From: Corynebacterium urogenitale
GTDB lineage: Bacteria; Actinomycetota; Actinomycetes; Mycobacteriales; Mycobacteriaceae
Assembly (NCBI RefSeq): GCF_009026825.1
Contig: NZ_CP045032.1
Span: 1 to 64,000 of the forward strand
Length of the DNA stretch: 64,000 nucleotides
Reading direction: 5' to 3'
The translations under genes and the position numbers were made by a program. The notes under the pieces were generated by a model. It made no database searches. It saw nothing but the letters and a program-made list of their open reading frames with translations, and was not told the origin of the DNA. The stretch's first letter is position 1. Every line of letters starts with the position of its first letter. Of the stretch, positions 37,935 to 46,462 are shown piece after piece.

Positions 37935-38531
37935 GTGGATGAGCGGCGTGGGAAAAGCGGGCTGAAGCCTTGTTTACCTGTGTGTGCGAGGCCTAGCGGA
38001 TCAAGTCAAGTCGGTGTCGGCCGTCCGCTTATTAACCATCTTTGCTTGACCGATGATTTGGGGTCTCTTGTTGACGAAGACCCTTCGCATTTTCGCTCTA
38101 AATTCGACCATTTCGACCATCTGGATTGGATGCGCACAGTCTACAATCGTCTTTCCCATGCAAAAAGCCGGAGCGAACCCATCAAGCATTATCAATCCAA
38201 CTACGCTGGAAAATTTCCTCTCTGGGTTGTTGCAGACACCCTAGATTTTGTTGATATTTCGAAACTATATGCGGGGATAAGTTCAGATGATCAGCGGTCA
38301 GTCGCGGAAGGACTGAAATCAACTGGAGCATTGACACTGCTTCCCGCCGGGCAGAGCGAAAGAGTGTTTGGAACCCTCGTTGTCATGGCGCGCCTCCTTC
38401 GAGGTGTATCTCCAGGAACTACATGTCCGGACAAGGTTCTCGAACTACTCAAGGAGTCTTTTCTCTCTAACCCATTGGTAAATGCAGCTAGTCTTGGCAT
38501 TCCCCGAAACTGGGATCAGTCGACGAGTTAA
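37935..38531 (+). CDS. Abi-like (abortive infection) protein, 5'-truncated
   Basis: The 198-aa product matches the C-terminal half of Abi_2 (AbiD/AbiF-type) proteins: HFRSKFDHFDHLDWMRTVYNRLSHAKSRSEPIKHY, then the family block FPLWVVADTLDFVDISKLYAGIS and a C-terminal NPLVNAASLGIPRNW. Full-length members run 300 aa or more and begin with a conserved region around an NYYRLSGY-like motif, which is missing here. The first 40 residues look non-homologous. The central RNxCAH-type motif is also not evident. It is more AT-rich than its neighbours. I read it as a decaying phage-defence or toxin-like gene, possibly not expressed. Confidence 0.6.
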   Translation: MDERRGKSGLKPCLPVCARPSGSSQVGVGRPLINHLCLTDDLGSLVDEDPSHFRSKFDHFDHLDWMRTVYNRLSHAKSRSEPIKHYQSNYAGKFPLWVVADTLDFVDISKLYAGISSDDQRSVAEGLKSTGALTLLPAGQSERVFGTLVVMARLLRGVSPGTTCPDKVLELLKESFLSNPLVNAASLGIPRNWDQSTS

Positions 38532-38542
38532 GAATTTAGTCG

Positions 38543-39727
38543 CTATTCTCCGTCGATGGCCTGCTTGACCTGCGCCGCCGAAAGGTTGGAGTCCTCGATC
38601 TCGCGGCGTGCCTCCGAGCGGTCACCGACCGCAAGCAGCCGGGCAATGCGACCACGACGGCTGGCTTCCTCGCTAATGCGTCCGCGGCCACGCAGCCAGG
38701 CAACCAGCATGACTGCGATCAGCAGCAGGCCGATGTAGCCGAGCACCGGATACACCCAGCCAATGAGGTTCTGGAAGCCAACGAAGCTCAGGACGAAACC
38801 GAGCACCACGGTCGCGACATAAACCACGTGAAAACGCTCTGGGCGCGACGCAGTCAGGCGCCTAGCCAGCGCGTAGAACATGCCGAGCGCGGTATTGAAG
38901 ATCATGCCGAAGATCACCACTGCCATGGCCTGCCCAAGCCACGGGTGCAAACGGTTGATAACGCTGAGCATCGGCACCGCATCCGTCGCCACCGTGCCGA
39001 CGGTGTAGAACAGCGTGATCGCGGAGATTAGCAGCAGTGCCGAATAAATGAGGCCACCGAGGAAACCACCGAGACCAGCAACACGAGGGTTGAACATGCT
39101 GCCGCCGATGACGATTGCCATCGACACGGCCACCATCAGGTTAAAGCCCACATAGTTGACGGCCGCGACTGTCCAATGCGGAAGGGTTGTTGGGACGGAT
39201 GCAACGGCGTCGGCACGCTCCGCCACACGAGTCGGATCGGTGAAAACGAGCGTATAAATGCTGGCCAGGACGATAAACGCCACAATGAACGGGGTGATCG
39301 AACCGATGATTGTGGTCACGCGGTCAACATCGAGGAACCCGGCCGCGATGGTGATCACCACCATAATCACGGCACCGACCCACACAGGCGTTCCCCACTG
39401 TTGATGCAAATTCGCGCCAGCACCCGCGAACATCACAAAACCAGTGGCGAACAGGGTAATCACCACACCGATATCCAGAACACGGGAGAAAATCGGGTGC
39501 GAGACGCGCCGGAACACCTCGCCGTGCTCGGAGGCACGAAAGTAACTGCCGAGTTGCAGGATAATCATGGCCCACAAGCTCATAATCACTGCAGAAAGCA
39601 CTGCACCCCAGATGCCGTTGCCGCCGAATGCGACAAAATACTGCATGATTTCCTGGCCGGTCGCAAAGCCCGCGCCGACGATAATTCCGACGAACGCGAA
39701 CGCGACGCGCAGCACTTTCATAACCAC
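38543..39727 (-). CDS. YkvI-family integral membrane transporter
   Basis: A 394-aa polytopic membrane protein with about ten helices and the N-terminal signature VGIIVGAGFATGQEIMQYFVAFG, typical of the YkvI branch of APC-like transporters. The substrate is unknown. The C-terminus is a basic/acidic cytoplasmic tail. AGGGGAG lies 8 nt before the GTG at 39727; an ATG two codons later is an alternative. It converges with the Abi remnant. Confidence 0.82.
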   Translation of the reverse strand: MVMKVLRVAFAFVGIIVGAGFATGQEIMQYFVAFGGNGIWGAVLSAVIMSLWAMIILQLGSYFRASEHGEVFRRVSHPIFSRVLDIGVVITLFATGFVMFAGAGANLHQQWGTPVWVGAVIMVVITIAAGFLDVDRVTTIIGSITPFIVAFIVLASIYTLVFTDPTRVAERADAVASVPTTLPHWTVAAVNYVGFNLMVAVSMAIVIGGSMFNPRVAGLGGFLGGLIYSALLLISAITLFYTVGTVATDAVPMLSVINRLHPWLGQAMAVVIFGMIFNTALGMFYALARRLTASRPERFHVVYVATVVLGFVLSFVGFQNLIGWVYPVLGYIGLLLIAVMLVAWLRGRGRISEEASRRGRIARLLAVGDRSEARREIEDSNLSAAQVKQAIDGE

Positions 39728-39964
39728 AGGAGTAACTCCCCTTGTTGCACGGTGATAGAACGGTCAAAGTCACGAAGGCTCATTGCCTCCACAGCGTTTA
39801 ACATTACGACCGTCGCCACCCAGCGCTGAACAGAATGGCAAAAGATCGAGCCACAGACCCGGCTCCTACCCGCCCCATTGATAACCCCTAGACCGCCGAT
39901 CAACACACAACCAAAAGCGCGGACTGGTGGCGTCGAGCAGAACAACACACGTACAATCGCCAAC

Positions 39965-40489
39965 GTGACTAACAAGACTGCAACCGCAATTTTCCACACC
40001 AACCACGGAGACATCACCGTGGACCTCTTCGGTAACCACGCGCCAGAGACCGTCGCCAATTTCGTCGGCCTCGCGCAGGGCACCAAGGAGTACTCCCAGC
40101 CAAACGCCAGCGGCACCAACGAAGGACCGTTCTACGATGGCGCGATTTTCCACCGCATCATCGATGGCTTCATGATCCAGGGCGGCGACCCAACCGGCAC
40201 CGGCCGTGGCGGCCCTGGCTACCAGTTCGGTGACGAGTTCCACCCAGAACTGCAGTTCGACCGCCCATTCCTGCTGGCCATGGCAAATGCAGGCCCAGGC
40301 ACCAACGGCTCCCAGTTCTTCATCACCGTCACCGCCACCCCACACCTGAACAACCGCCACACCATCTTCGGTGAGGTCACGGACAGCGAGTCCCAGAAGG
40401 TTGTTGCCAAGATCTCCCGCGTGGCGACCGACCGCATGGATCGTCCAAACGACGACGTGGTCATTGAGTCCATCGAGATCCAGGAGTAA
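39965..40489 (+). CDS. ppiA: Cyclophilin-type peptidyl-prolyl cis-trans isomerase
   Basis: A 174-aa cyclophilin that catalyses proline isomerisation. Motifs seen are FHRIIDGFMIQGGDPTGTG, the catalytic Arg in HRI, LLAMANAGPGTNGSQFFIT and HTIFGEV. No signal peptide, so cytoplasmic. The GTG at 39965 is chosen: TACAAT at 39952-39957 is a good -10 box 7 nt before it and no ribosome binding site is visible, indicating a leaderless mRNA. Position relative to crgA and pabA matches the mycobacterial ppiA locus. Confidence 0.95.
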   Translation: MTNKTATAIFHTNHGDITVDLFGNHAPETVANFVGLAQGTKEYSQPNASGTNEGPFYDGAIFHRIIDGFMIQGGDPTGTGRGGPGYQFGDEFHPELQFDRPFLLAMANAGPGTNGSQFFITVTATPHLNNRHTIFGEVTDSESQKVVAKISRVATDRMDRPNDDVVIESIEIQE

Positions 40490-40514
40490 GATCTCCGCTC
40501 ACCGGACTTACTAG

Positions 40515-40542
40515 CGCCCGCGCAGCTTGCGTGGGCGTTTTT
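40515..40542 (+). terminator. Terminator after ppiA
   Basis: CGCCCGCGC (40515-40523) pairs with GCGTGGGCG (40529-40537) around AGCTT, with one wobble, followed by five Ts. Confidence 0.85.
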
Positions 40543-40601
40543 GCTGGTTGCGGTGGAGGCTTCCGCAGACCGGGCGGGAACTGGCCGCTAGCATGTCAGG
40601 C

Positions 40602-41378
40602 ATGTCGCAACAGTCGCAACCGTTGAGGAAGCTTGGCGCCGGAGCGCCCGTCGTCGCCATGTTCGTGGCTGTGTGCTGCGCTACCTACGCGCTGGCGGCG
40701 CTGCTGGGGCGGAGTGTGAGCAATCCGGTGCGCACGCCCGCGGACTGGGGCTGGGATTTTCTGCTCGACGCCGGGAGGATGGAAGCCTACGGCCAATGGT
40801 GGAGGCCCCTGAGTGCGGCGTTCATTCACTTGGACCCGGCGCACCTGTTTTTCAACATGTTCCTCATCTTCCTTATCGGCCGTGAGCTGGAGCAGTACTA
40901 CGGTTCAGTGGTTGTTGGATGGTCGATGCTTGCCGCGGCTAGCGGTGGTGCGCTGGCGTGCCTGGTGATGCAGCCGGAGGTGCCGATGGGAGGGGCGTCC
41001 ACCATTGGGTATGCCTTCTGCGTGATGTTGATTGGCCTAGCGTTTGTGAGAAAACAGGGCCTTGTTGCGCCGTTTGTGCTGCTGGCGGTGAATTTTGGCT
41101 ACACATTCTTCGCCGGCGGGGTGTCGTTGTGGGGCCACGTGGGAGGGGCAGTGACCGGTGCGGTCATCGCCGTGCTGCTGGCTGGTGGGGGCCGGGTTCG
41201 CGGTAGGAGATTGCGCGGCCAGGGGATTCGCGGCAGTGGCTTGCGCGAAAGGGGGTTGGGTGGCAGGGGACGCATGGCTAGCGAGCGCCTGGTTGTGGGG
41301 CCTGGGTTGGCAGGGTTCGCCGTCGCGTTGACGGTTTTTACCTGCTGGGCCGGTGTCACAGGCTTCTTCTGGCACTAG
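40602..41378 (+). CDS. Rhomboid family intramembrane protein
   Basis: A six-helix rhomboid-type protein of 258 aa, a putative intramembrane serine protease. Counting from the ATG at 40593, it has HLDPAHLFFN in the second helix, GGAST with the candidate catalytic Ser136, and WGHVGG with the candidate His182. The usual GxSG is GAST here, so activity is not certain. An Arg/Gly-rich loop follows, then a seventh hydrophobic segment. The start is uncertain: ATGs at 40593 and 40602. I prefer 40602 because a TAGCAT -10-like box at 40589-40594 would make it leaderless; the longer frame runs through the ppiA terminator. Confidence 0.82.
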   Translation: MSQQSQPLRKLGAGAPVVAMFVAVCCATYALAALLGRSVSNPVRTPADWGWDFLLDAGRMEAYGQWWRPLSAAFIHLDPAHLFFNMFLIFLIGRELEQYYGSVVVGWSMLAAASGGALACLVMQPEVPMGGASTIGYAFCVMLIGLAFVRKQGLVAPFVLLAVNFGYTFFAGGVSLWGHVGGAVTGAVIAVLLAGGGRVRGRRLRGQGIRGSGLRERGLGGRGRMASERLVVGPGLAGFAVALTVFTCWAGVTGFFWH

Positions 41379-41479
41379 CTTCCTTGGCGCCAGGCGCGTC
41401 GGGGCTTTTCAGCGCCTGCGGCTCCATGGCTGCTCGCCACGACCACGCGAGGGCTGTGGGCCACGGGTGGTGAATAGGG

Positions 41480-41752
41480 CTACTTCCAGCCCATGGTCAT
41501 CAGCAGCCCCACGATGAACAGACCGAAGCCGATGAGGTAGTTCCACGCACCGAGCTCAGCCATCAGCGGAATGGAAGGGCCGGCGATGTAGTTGACAACC
41601 AGCCACGCCAGACCCAGCAGCATCAGGCCCAGCATGAGGATGATGTACCAGCGCGGGGTGGATGCGGAGTTCAGCTTGACGGGTGAGCGGCGGTCTACGC
41701 CACTGCTGGAGCTGGAGAAATCGTCGTAGGAATTGACCTTAGACTTTGGCAT
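41480..41752 (-). CDS. crgA: Cell division protein CrgA
   Basis: A 90-aa membrane protein with a polar N-terminus ([12 protein letters not shown]) and two transmembrane helices ([22 protein letters not shown] and [20 protein letters not shown]). This is the CrgA layout; the mycobacterial protein links FtsZ, FtsI and FtsQ and the kinase operon. It is divergent from pabA in the conserved order ppiA-rhomboid-crgA-pabA. Confidence 0.93.
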   Translation of the reverse strand: MPKSKVNSYDDFSSSSSGVDRRSPVKLNSASTPRWYIILMLGLMLLGLAWLVVNYIAGPSIPLMAELGAWNYLIGFGLFIVGLLMTMGWK

Positions 41753-41836
41753 GCTGTGGGCACCTCAGGGCTGGTTGTGGGCAAAAGTTACACCGGGGAT
41801 TCTAGCAGCCTGCGGTCATGGCTAAAATCTATGAAC

Positions 41837-42526
41837 ATGCGCATCCTCGTCATCGACAACTTCGATAGCTTCGTTTACAACTTGGTGCAGTACGTCGGTC
41901 AGCTGGGCTTCACCGGCGAGCAGTGCACGGTGTGGCGCAATAACGCGCCGGAGCTTGGCGCCTCCCGCGAGGATCTTATCGCCGTTGTTTCTTCTTTCGA
42001 CGCCATCCTGATCTCCCCTGGACCGGGCGAACCATCCGAGGCCGGTCGCACGATGGACGTGATCGATGTGGCTGTGGAACTCAACAAGCCCCTGTTCGGC
42101 GTGTGTCTGGGTCACCAGGCGATCGGCAAGTTCTTCGGTGGCGACGTGGTGCGTGCCGAGGAGCTTTTTCATGGCAAGACTTCCCCAGTGGAGCATGATG
42201 GCACCGGCGTGTTGGTAGATGTTCCTAGCCCGTTCCGGGTGACGCGCTACCACTCGCTCACTGTTGATCCAGAGACGTTGCCGGGGGAGCTGATCGTCAC
42301 TGCTAAGAGCGATTCCGGCATGATCATGGCCATGCGCCACCGGGAGTTGCCGATCCACTCGGTGCAGTTCCACCCGGAATCCGTGATGACGCAGTACGGC
42401 CACCGGATGCTCGCTAACTGGTTGGCTGAGGCTGGTCACCTGGTGGATGAGCAGCTGGTGGGGAAGCTGGAGCGGGAGCAGCTGGCCGTGACCGGCGCGA
42501 TCTCCGCCACTGCCGACATGCTGTAA
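41837..42526 (+). CDS. pabA: Glutamine amidotransferase, aminodeoxychorismate/anthranilate synthase component II
   Basis: A 229-aa class I glutamine amidotransferase that supplies ammonia to PabB (or TrpE). Motifs are VIDNFDSFVYNL, ISPGPGEP, the nucleophile in FGVCLGHQAIG and the His/Glu of VQFHPESV. The ATG at 41837 (MRILVID) is preferred because a TAAAAT -10-like box at 41823-41828 lies 8 nt upstream and no Shine-Dalgarno is present; ATG 41831 is an alternative. It stands in the conserved slot of Rv0013. The amphibolic PabA/TrpG role cannot be separated by sequence. It converges with pknB. Confidence 0.92.
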   Translation: MRILVIDNFDSFVYNLVQYVGQLGFTGEQCTVWRNNAPELGASREDLIAVVSSFDAILISPGPGEPSEAGRTMDVIDVAVELNKPLFGVCLGHQAIGKFFGGDVVRAEELFHGKTSPVEHDGTGVLVDVPSPFRVTRYHSLTVDPETLPGELIVTAKSDSGMIMAMRHRELPIHSVQFHPESVMTQYGHRMLANWLAEAGHLVDEQLVGKLEREQLAVTGAISATADML

Positions 42527-42632
42527 GTAGCGCTGGTGATAGTTCTGACTCGCGGGCGGTGAGCCCCGACCCGCGGCAAAAAGCCTTGGCCCGTGAGGGG
42601 CGCCGGGGAAAGCGAGTCTCTCGCGAGTGCCC

Positions 42633-44747
42633 CTACGGCAGGAGGCTGAAGACGTAGACGTCGATAGTGATGGACGCGTCACGTCCGGCGGGTTCACCAG
42701 CGCGGATGGATTGCTGTGCCACCTGATCGACACGTCCCAGATCCGCGGTGTTCACGTTGCGGCGCTTGATCTGCTCCGGCGTGCCACGCCAACCTGCGCG
42801 CTGCAGCTCGCGGTAAACCTCGTTGAACTTCTTGCCCTGCAGGCTCGGCATCTCAAACTGGTTGCCCTTGGAGACGGTGAGGGTGATCTCGCTGCCCTCA
42901 GGTAGCCGCTCGCCTTCGCTGGAGGCGGAGAGCACCTGGTTTTCCGGCTCCATGGAATCCACAGAGTTCACGAGTACCACGAACCCAGCGGCCTCCAGGT
43001 TGGAGCGAGCGTCCTCGAGATCCTGCCCAGTGACAACCGGCACGCGAATCTCCTCTGGGCCACTCGAGACCGTGATGGTCACCTTGGTGCCCTTCGACAC
43101 CTGGGAACCTTGATCAGGGGATTGTGACACGACCTGACCGGCCGGGGTATCGCTGCTTGGTTCCTCCCTGACCTGCGGATTGAGCTCCAGCCCGGCGTCG
43201 ATCAAGGCTTGGCGGGCGGCGTCGGTCGTCAGGCCGGTGAGGTCGGGGACGTCGGTGATTTCCTTGCCGGAGGAGATCACGAGCGTGACGCGGGAGCCAG
43301 ACGGCACGGAGGAACCCGGTTCCGGTTCCGTACCAATGGCCATGCCGCGTTCAATTTCCGCGTCCGAGCGCTCCGTGACATCCACCTCGAGGTTGGCTTC
43401 GCGCAGCTTCTTCTCGGCATCTGCACGGCTGAGGTTGGCGACATCGGGGATGGCGACCTTGACGGTTTCTTCCGTCCGAGGCTCGTCATTGTTGAGGTAG
43501 GTGTACGCTACGTAGCCTCCACCACCGAGCAGGGCGAGAACCACAAGCGTCCACAGGATGGGAACCCAGGGGCGGCGACTTTTACCGTCGTAGTACTCAT
43601 CTTCGTAGTACTCGTCGTCGTAGTCGTCATAATCGCCATCGCCGTATCCGTCGTCGTAGCCTTGGTCGTAACCATGGGCTGCGGAACCGGCGCTACCGGC
43701 GAAGTCGGCGTTATCGTATTCGTCCGGCAGATTATTCGACGCCGCCGCGTGCTCGCCTCCAGCCGCACCTGCAGCTCCGGCACCAGCTGCGGCACCCGCA
43801 GCGCCCGCAAGTCCGGCAGCTCCAGCGGCGGGCATCACAGAAGTGTTGGATTCCTCGTCGTCCACGTAGGCCTGGGCCACAAGTGGTAGCTGATCCTCGC
43901 TGAGTCGCCGCAAGTCGATGGACATCTGGTTGGCGTCGTCGTAGCGATCATCCGGCTTTTTCGCCATCGCAGTGAGCACGATGGAATCGAGGGACAGCGC
44001 CTCGCGCTTAGACAGGTGGAGACCTTGCACGCTGCTCGGCGGCTTCGGGTCGTCCTGCACGTGTTGGAACGCCACGGAGAAGGGGGATTCGCCCTCGAAT
44101 GGCGGCCGGCCGGTGGTCAGCTCGTAGAAAACGCACCCTGCGGCGTAAATATCGGAGCGGGAGTCGGCGGATTTGCCGCGCGCCTGCTCGGGGGAGAGGT
44201 ACTGTGCCGTGCCGATCACCGCCGCAGTCTGGGTCATCGCTGCGGAAGAATCCGACAGGGCGCGGGCGATGCCGAAGTCCATCACCTTCACTGCTCCGGT
44301 GTTGGTGATCATGATGTTGGCGGGCTTAATGTCACGGTGGATAATGCCCGCTTCATGGCTGAAATGCAGAGCATCGCAGACCTGGGACATCACCTTGGCG
44401 GCTTCCGTGAGCCCCATCTTGCCCTGGTCGTTGATGATGTCCCGTAAGGTATCGCCGTGCACGCGCTCCATCACGATGTACGGCACAGAGCCATCTTCCT
44501 CCGGTGTTTCACCGGTGTCATAGACGGCCACGATATTGGGCTGGTTGAGCCGCGCCGCGTTTTGAGCTTCGCGGCGGAAACGCTCGAGAAATGTGGTGTC
44601 GCGAGCCAGGTCGGGTCGCATCATCTTGACGGCGACGTCACGGGTGAGCAGTTCATCGGTCGCTGCGTACACATCGGACATTCCGCCGGTGCCGATTTTG
44701 GCGTCTAGGCGGTAGCGTCCGCCCAAAACTGTGCCGCGTCGGTCCAC
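42633..44747 (-). CDS. pknB: Serine/threonine protein kinase PknB with four PASTA domains
   Basis: A 704-aa receptor kinase that senses peptidoglycan fragments and phosphorylates growth and division proteins. The kinase domain (about 11-270) has the Gly loop GTGGMSDVY, Lys41, HRDIKPAN with Asp139, DFGIA and the activation loop through SPEQARG. A Gly/Ala- and Asp/Tyr-rich juxtamembrane region follows, a transmembrane helix at about 393-415 (ILWTLVVLALLGGGGYVAY), then four extracellular PASTA repeats. The last is longer and closes with a hydrophobic end. The gene is separated from pknA by 137 nt, so it may have its own promoter; the rest of the operon overlaps. Confidence 0.97.
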   Translation of the reverse strand: MDRRGTVLGGRYRLDAKIGTGGMSDVYAATDELLTRDVAVKMMRPDLARDTTFLERFRREAQNAARLNQPNIVAVYDTGETPEEDGSVPYIVMERVHGDTLRDIINDQGKMGLTEAAKVMSQVCDALHFSHEAGIIHRDIKPANIMITNTGAVKVMDFGIARALSDSSAAMTQTAAVIGTAQYLSPEQARGKSADSRSDIYAAGCVFYELTTGRPPFEGESPFSVAFQHVQDDPKPPSSVQGLHLSKREALSLDSIVLTAMAKKPDDRYDDANQMSIDLRRLSEDQLPLVAQAYVDDEESNTSVMPAAGAAGLAGAAGAAAGAGAAGAAGGEHAAASNNLPDEYDNADFAGSAGSAAHGYDQGYDDGYGDGDYDDYDDEYYEDEYYDGKSRRPWVPILWTLVVLALLGGGGYVAYTYLNNDEPRTEETVKVAIPDVANLSRADAEKKLREANLEVDVTERSDAEIERGMAIGTEPEPGSSVPSGSRVTLVISSGKEITDVPDLTGLTTDAARQALIDAGLELNPQVREEPSSDTPAGQVVSQSPDQGSQVSKGTKVTITVSSGPEEIRVPVVTGQDLEDARSNLEAAGFVVLVNSVDSMEPENQVLSASSEGERLPEGSEITLTVSKGNQFEMPSLQGKKFNEVYRELQRAGWRGTPEQIKRRNVNTADLGRVDQVAQQSIRAGEPAGRDASITIDVYVFSLLP

Positions 44748-44884
44748 GTTGTGCTCCTTGTTGTGTACGTTGTCGATGTAGTTGATGTTTACGGATAGAG
44801 GTTAAGCCACCCGATGAAAAACTTCTTTTTACATCATCTGCTTACAGAATAGTAAATAACGCCCTATGCTCGTCCGGTTCCATG

Positions 44885-46462
44885 TCAGTTTCCAGGTGTG
44901 GGCTCCAGTCCGTTGAAGAGGTCTTCCAGTCCCGGTGGAGCCTGCCCGCCTGGCGGAGCATTGCCAGTGGGGGCGCTGGCGCCACCGTCGCCGTTGTCGG
45001 TGGAATTGCCGCCATCGTTGCCACCAGTACCGTTGCCGGGACCCTGTGGCTCACCTGGTGTTTCCACTGGTGGAGCAGTGTCTTCCGGCTCAGGAGCGGG
45101 ACGTTCCGGCGATGGGGATGGTCGCTGGCTGGTCGATGAACGCTCGCTGGTACTACGGCGTTCGGAGGTGTCGGTGGGCGTAGTTTGCCGGATCGTCGTC
45201 AGCGGTTCCAGCGTGGTTGGCTGCTCGGAGGTCGGCTCGCTCGTCACCTCACTGGTGACGGTCAGCGTTTCCGAGTTCGGTGCCGGCTCATCGTCCCCAG
45301 ATAGCAGCAGGAAACCGATAGCGCCCAGGGCCAGTGCCGCGACCGCCCCCAGTGCAATGAGCGCGCCCTTACCGTTGCCCGAGGAGGACTCCTTGCGCGG
45401 CTGACGGGAGGCAGACCTCTTGGCAGTGCCGGAATCGCGCCGGGCGGCGGGCCCAGCGTGGCGTCGGGCAGCGGAAGGGGCGGAAGGGGCAGGGCCTTGA
45501 CGTGGGGGAACAGCAGTTCCCTTCCCGGTGGCCACGGCACCCAGCTGCTCGGTGTGCTGCTGTGTATCCACGTCCACGTCAGGGACGAGGTGCGGTTGTG
45601 GTGGGCGCTGGCCCATTGCGACATACTGCGCGGCGGCAGCTAACTCCGCACCGTCGGCGTAGCGTGCGCGGTGGTTTTTGCGCAGGCAGATTCCGATGAG
45701 CTCGCGCATGGGGCCAGAGATGTCATCGGACAGTGCTGGCGGAGCTTCAGAAATGTGCTTGATCGCCACGGACACCGTGGAATCGCCGCTGAAGGGACGC
45801 CTGCCAGCGACCATCTCGTAGGTCATCACGCCGAGGGAGTAGATATCGGAGGCCGAACCCACGGGATTGCCCTGCGCCTGTTCCGGGGAGACGTATTGGG
45901 CGGTGCCAACGACCATGCCGGTACGTGTCAGCGGAACCGCGGCGGCGGCTTTGGCGATACCGAAGTCCGTGATTTTCACGACACCCTGCGGGGTGATGAG
46001 CAGATTGCCCGGTTTGATATCGCGGTGGACCATGCCGGCCTCGTGGATCGTGGCCAGCCCCAGCGCGACTTGAGTCATCACATCCAGGGCGAGTGCTTCG
46101 GGTAGCGTGCGCTCTCGGGAGAGCACATCCGCCAGGGACTCGCCGCGCACGTACTCCATGACGATGAAGCAGAACATCGCCCCGCCCTCGTCCTTGACTT
46201 CGCCGTAATCGTAGGTGGCAACGACATTCTCGCTACGAAAGTCTTCGGACGCTTCTGCCTCATTGCGGAAGCGGGAGCGAAACTCCTCGTTCTCGGTGTA
46301 CTCCGGCTTGAGGATCTTCACTGCGACGTCGTGCTCTTCGCGGTGGTCCCAGGCCAGCCAGACAGTGGACATACCGCCGCGCCCGATGATCCAGCTGAGT
46401 TCGTAGCGGTCGCCGAGTAGGCGCTGGATGCGTTCGATATCTGTGCGGTCGGGTTGTGCCAT
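44885..46462 (-). CDS. pknA: Serine/threonine protein kinase PknA
   Basis: A 525-aa transmembrane kinase controlling cell shape and division. The kinase domain has IGRGGMSTVW, Lys49, HRDIKPGN with Asp148, DFGIAKA and SPEQAQG. A basic Pro/Ser/Arg linker precedes one transmembrane helix (ALIALGAVAALALGAIGFLLL, about 375-397), and the extracellular tail is Thr/Ser/Pro then Gly/Asn-rich with no PASTA domain. Its start overlaps the pbpA stop by one base. Confidence 0.96.
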   Translation of the reverse strand: MAQPDRTDIERIQRLLGDRYELSWIIGRGGMSTVWLAWDHREEHDVAVKILKPEYTENEEFRSRFRNEAEASEDFRSENVVATYDYGEVKDEGGAMFCFIVMEYVRGESLADVLSRERTLPEALALDVMTQVALGLATIHEAGMVHRDIKPGNLLITPQGVVKITDFGIAKAAAAVPLTRTGMVVGTAQYVSPEQAQGNPVGSASDIYSLGVMTYEMVAGRRPFSGDSTVSVAIKHISEAPPALSDDISGPMRELIGICLRKNHRARYADGAELAAAAQYVAMGQRPPQPHLVPDVDVDTQQHTEQLGAVATGKGTAVPPRQGPAPSAPSAARRHAGPAARRDSGTAKRSASRQPRKESSSGNGKGALIALGAVAALALGAIGFLLLSGDDEPAPNSETLTVTSEVTSEPTSEQPTTLEPLTTIRQTTPTDTSERRSTSERSSTSQRPSPSPERPAPEPEDTAPPVETPGEPQGPGNGTGGNDGGNSTDNGDGGASAPTGNAPPGGQAPPGLEDLFNGLEPTPGN

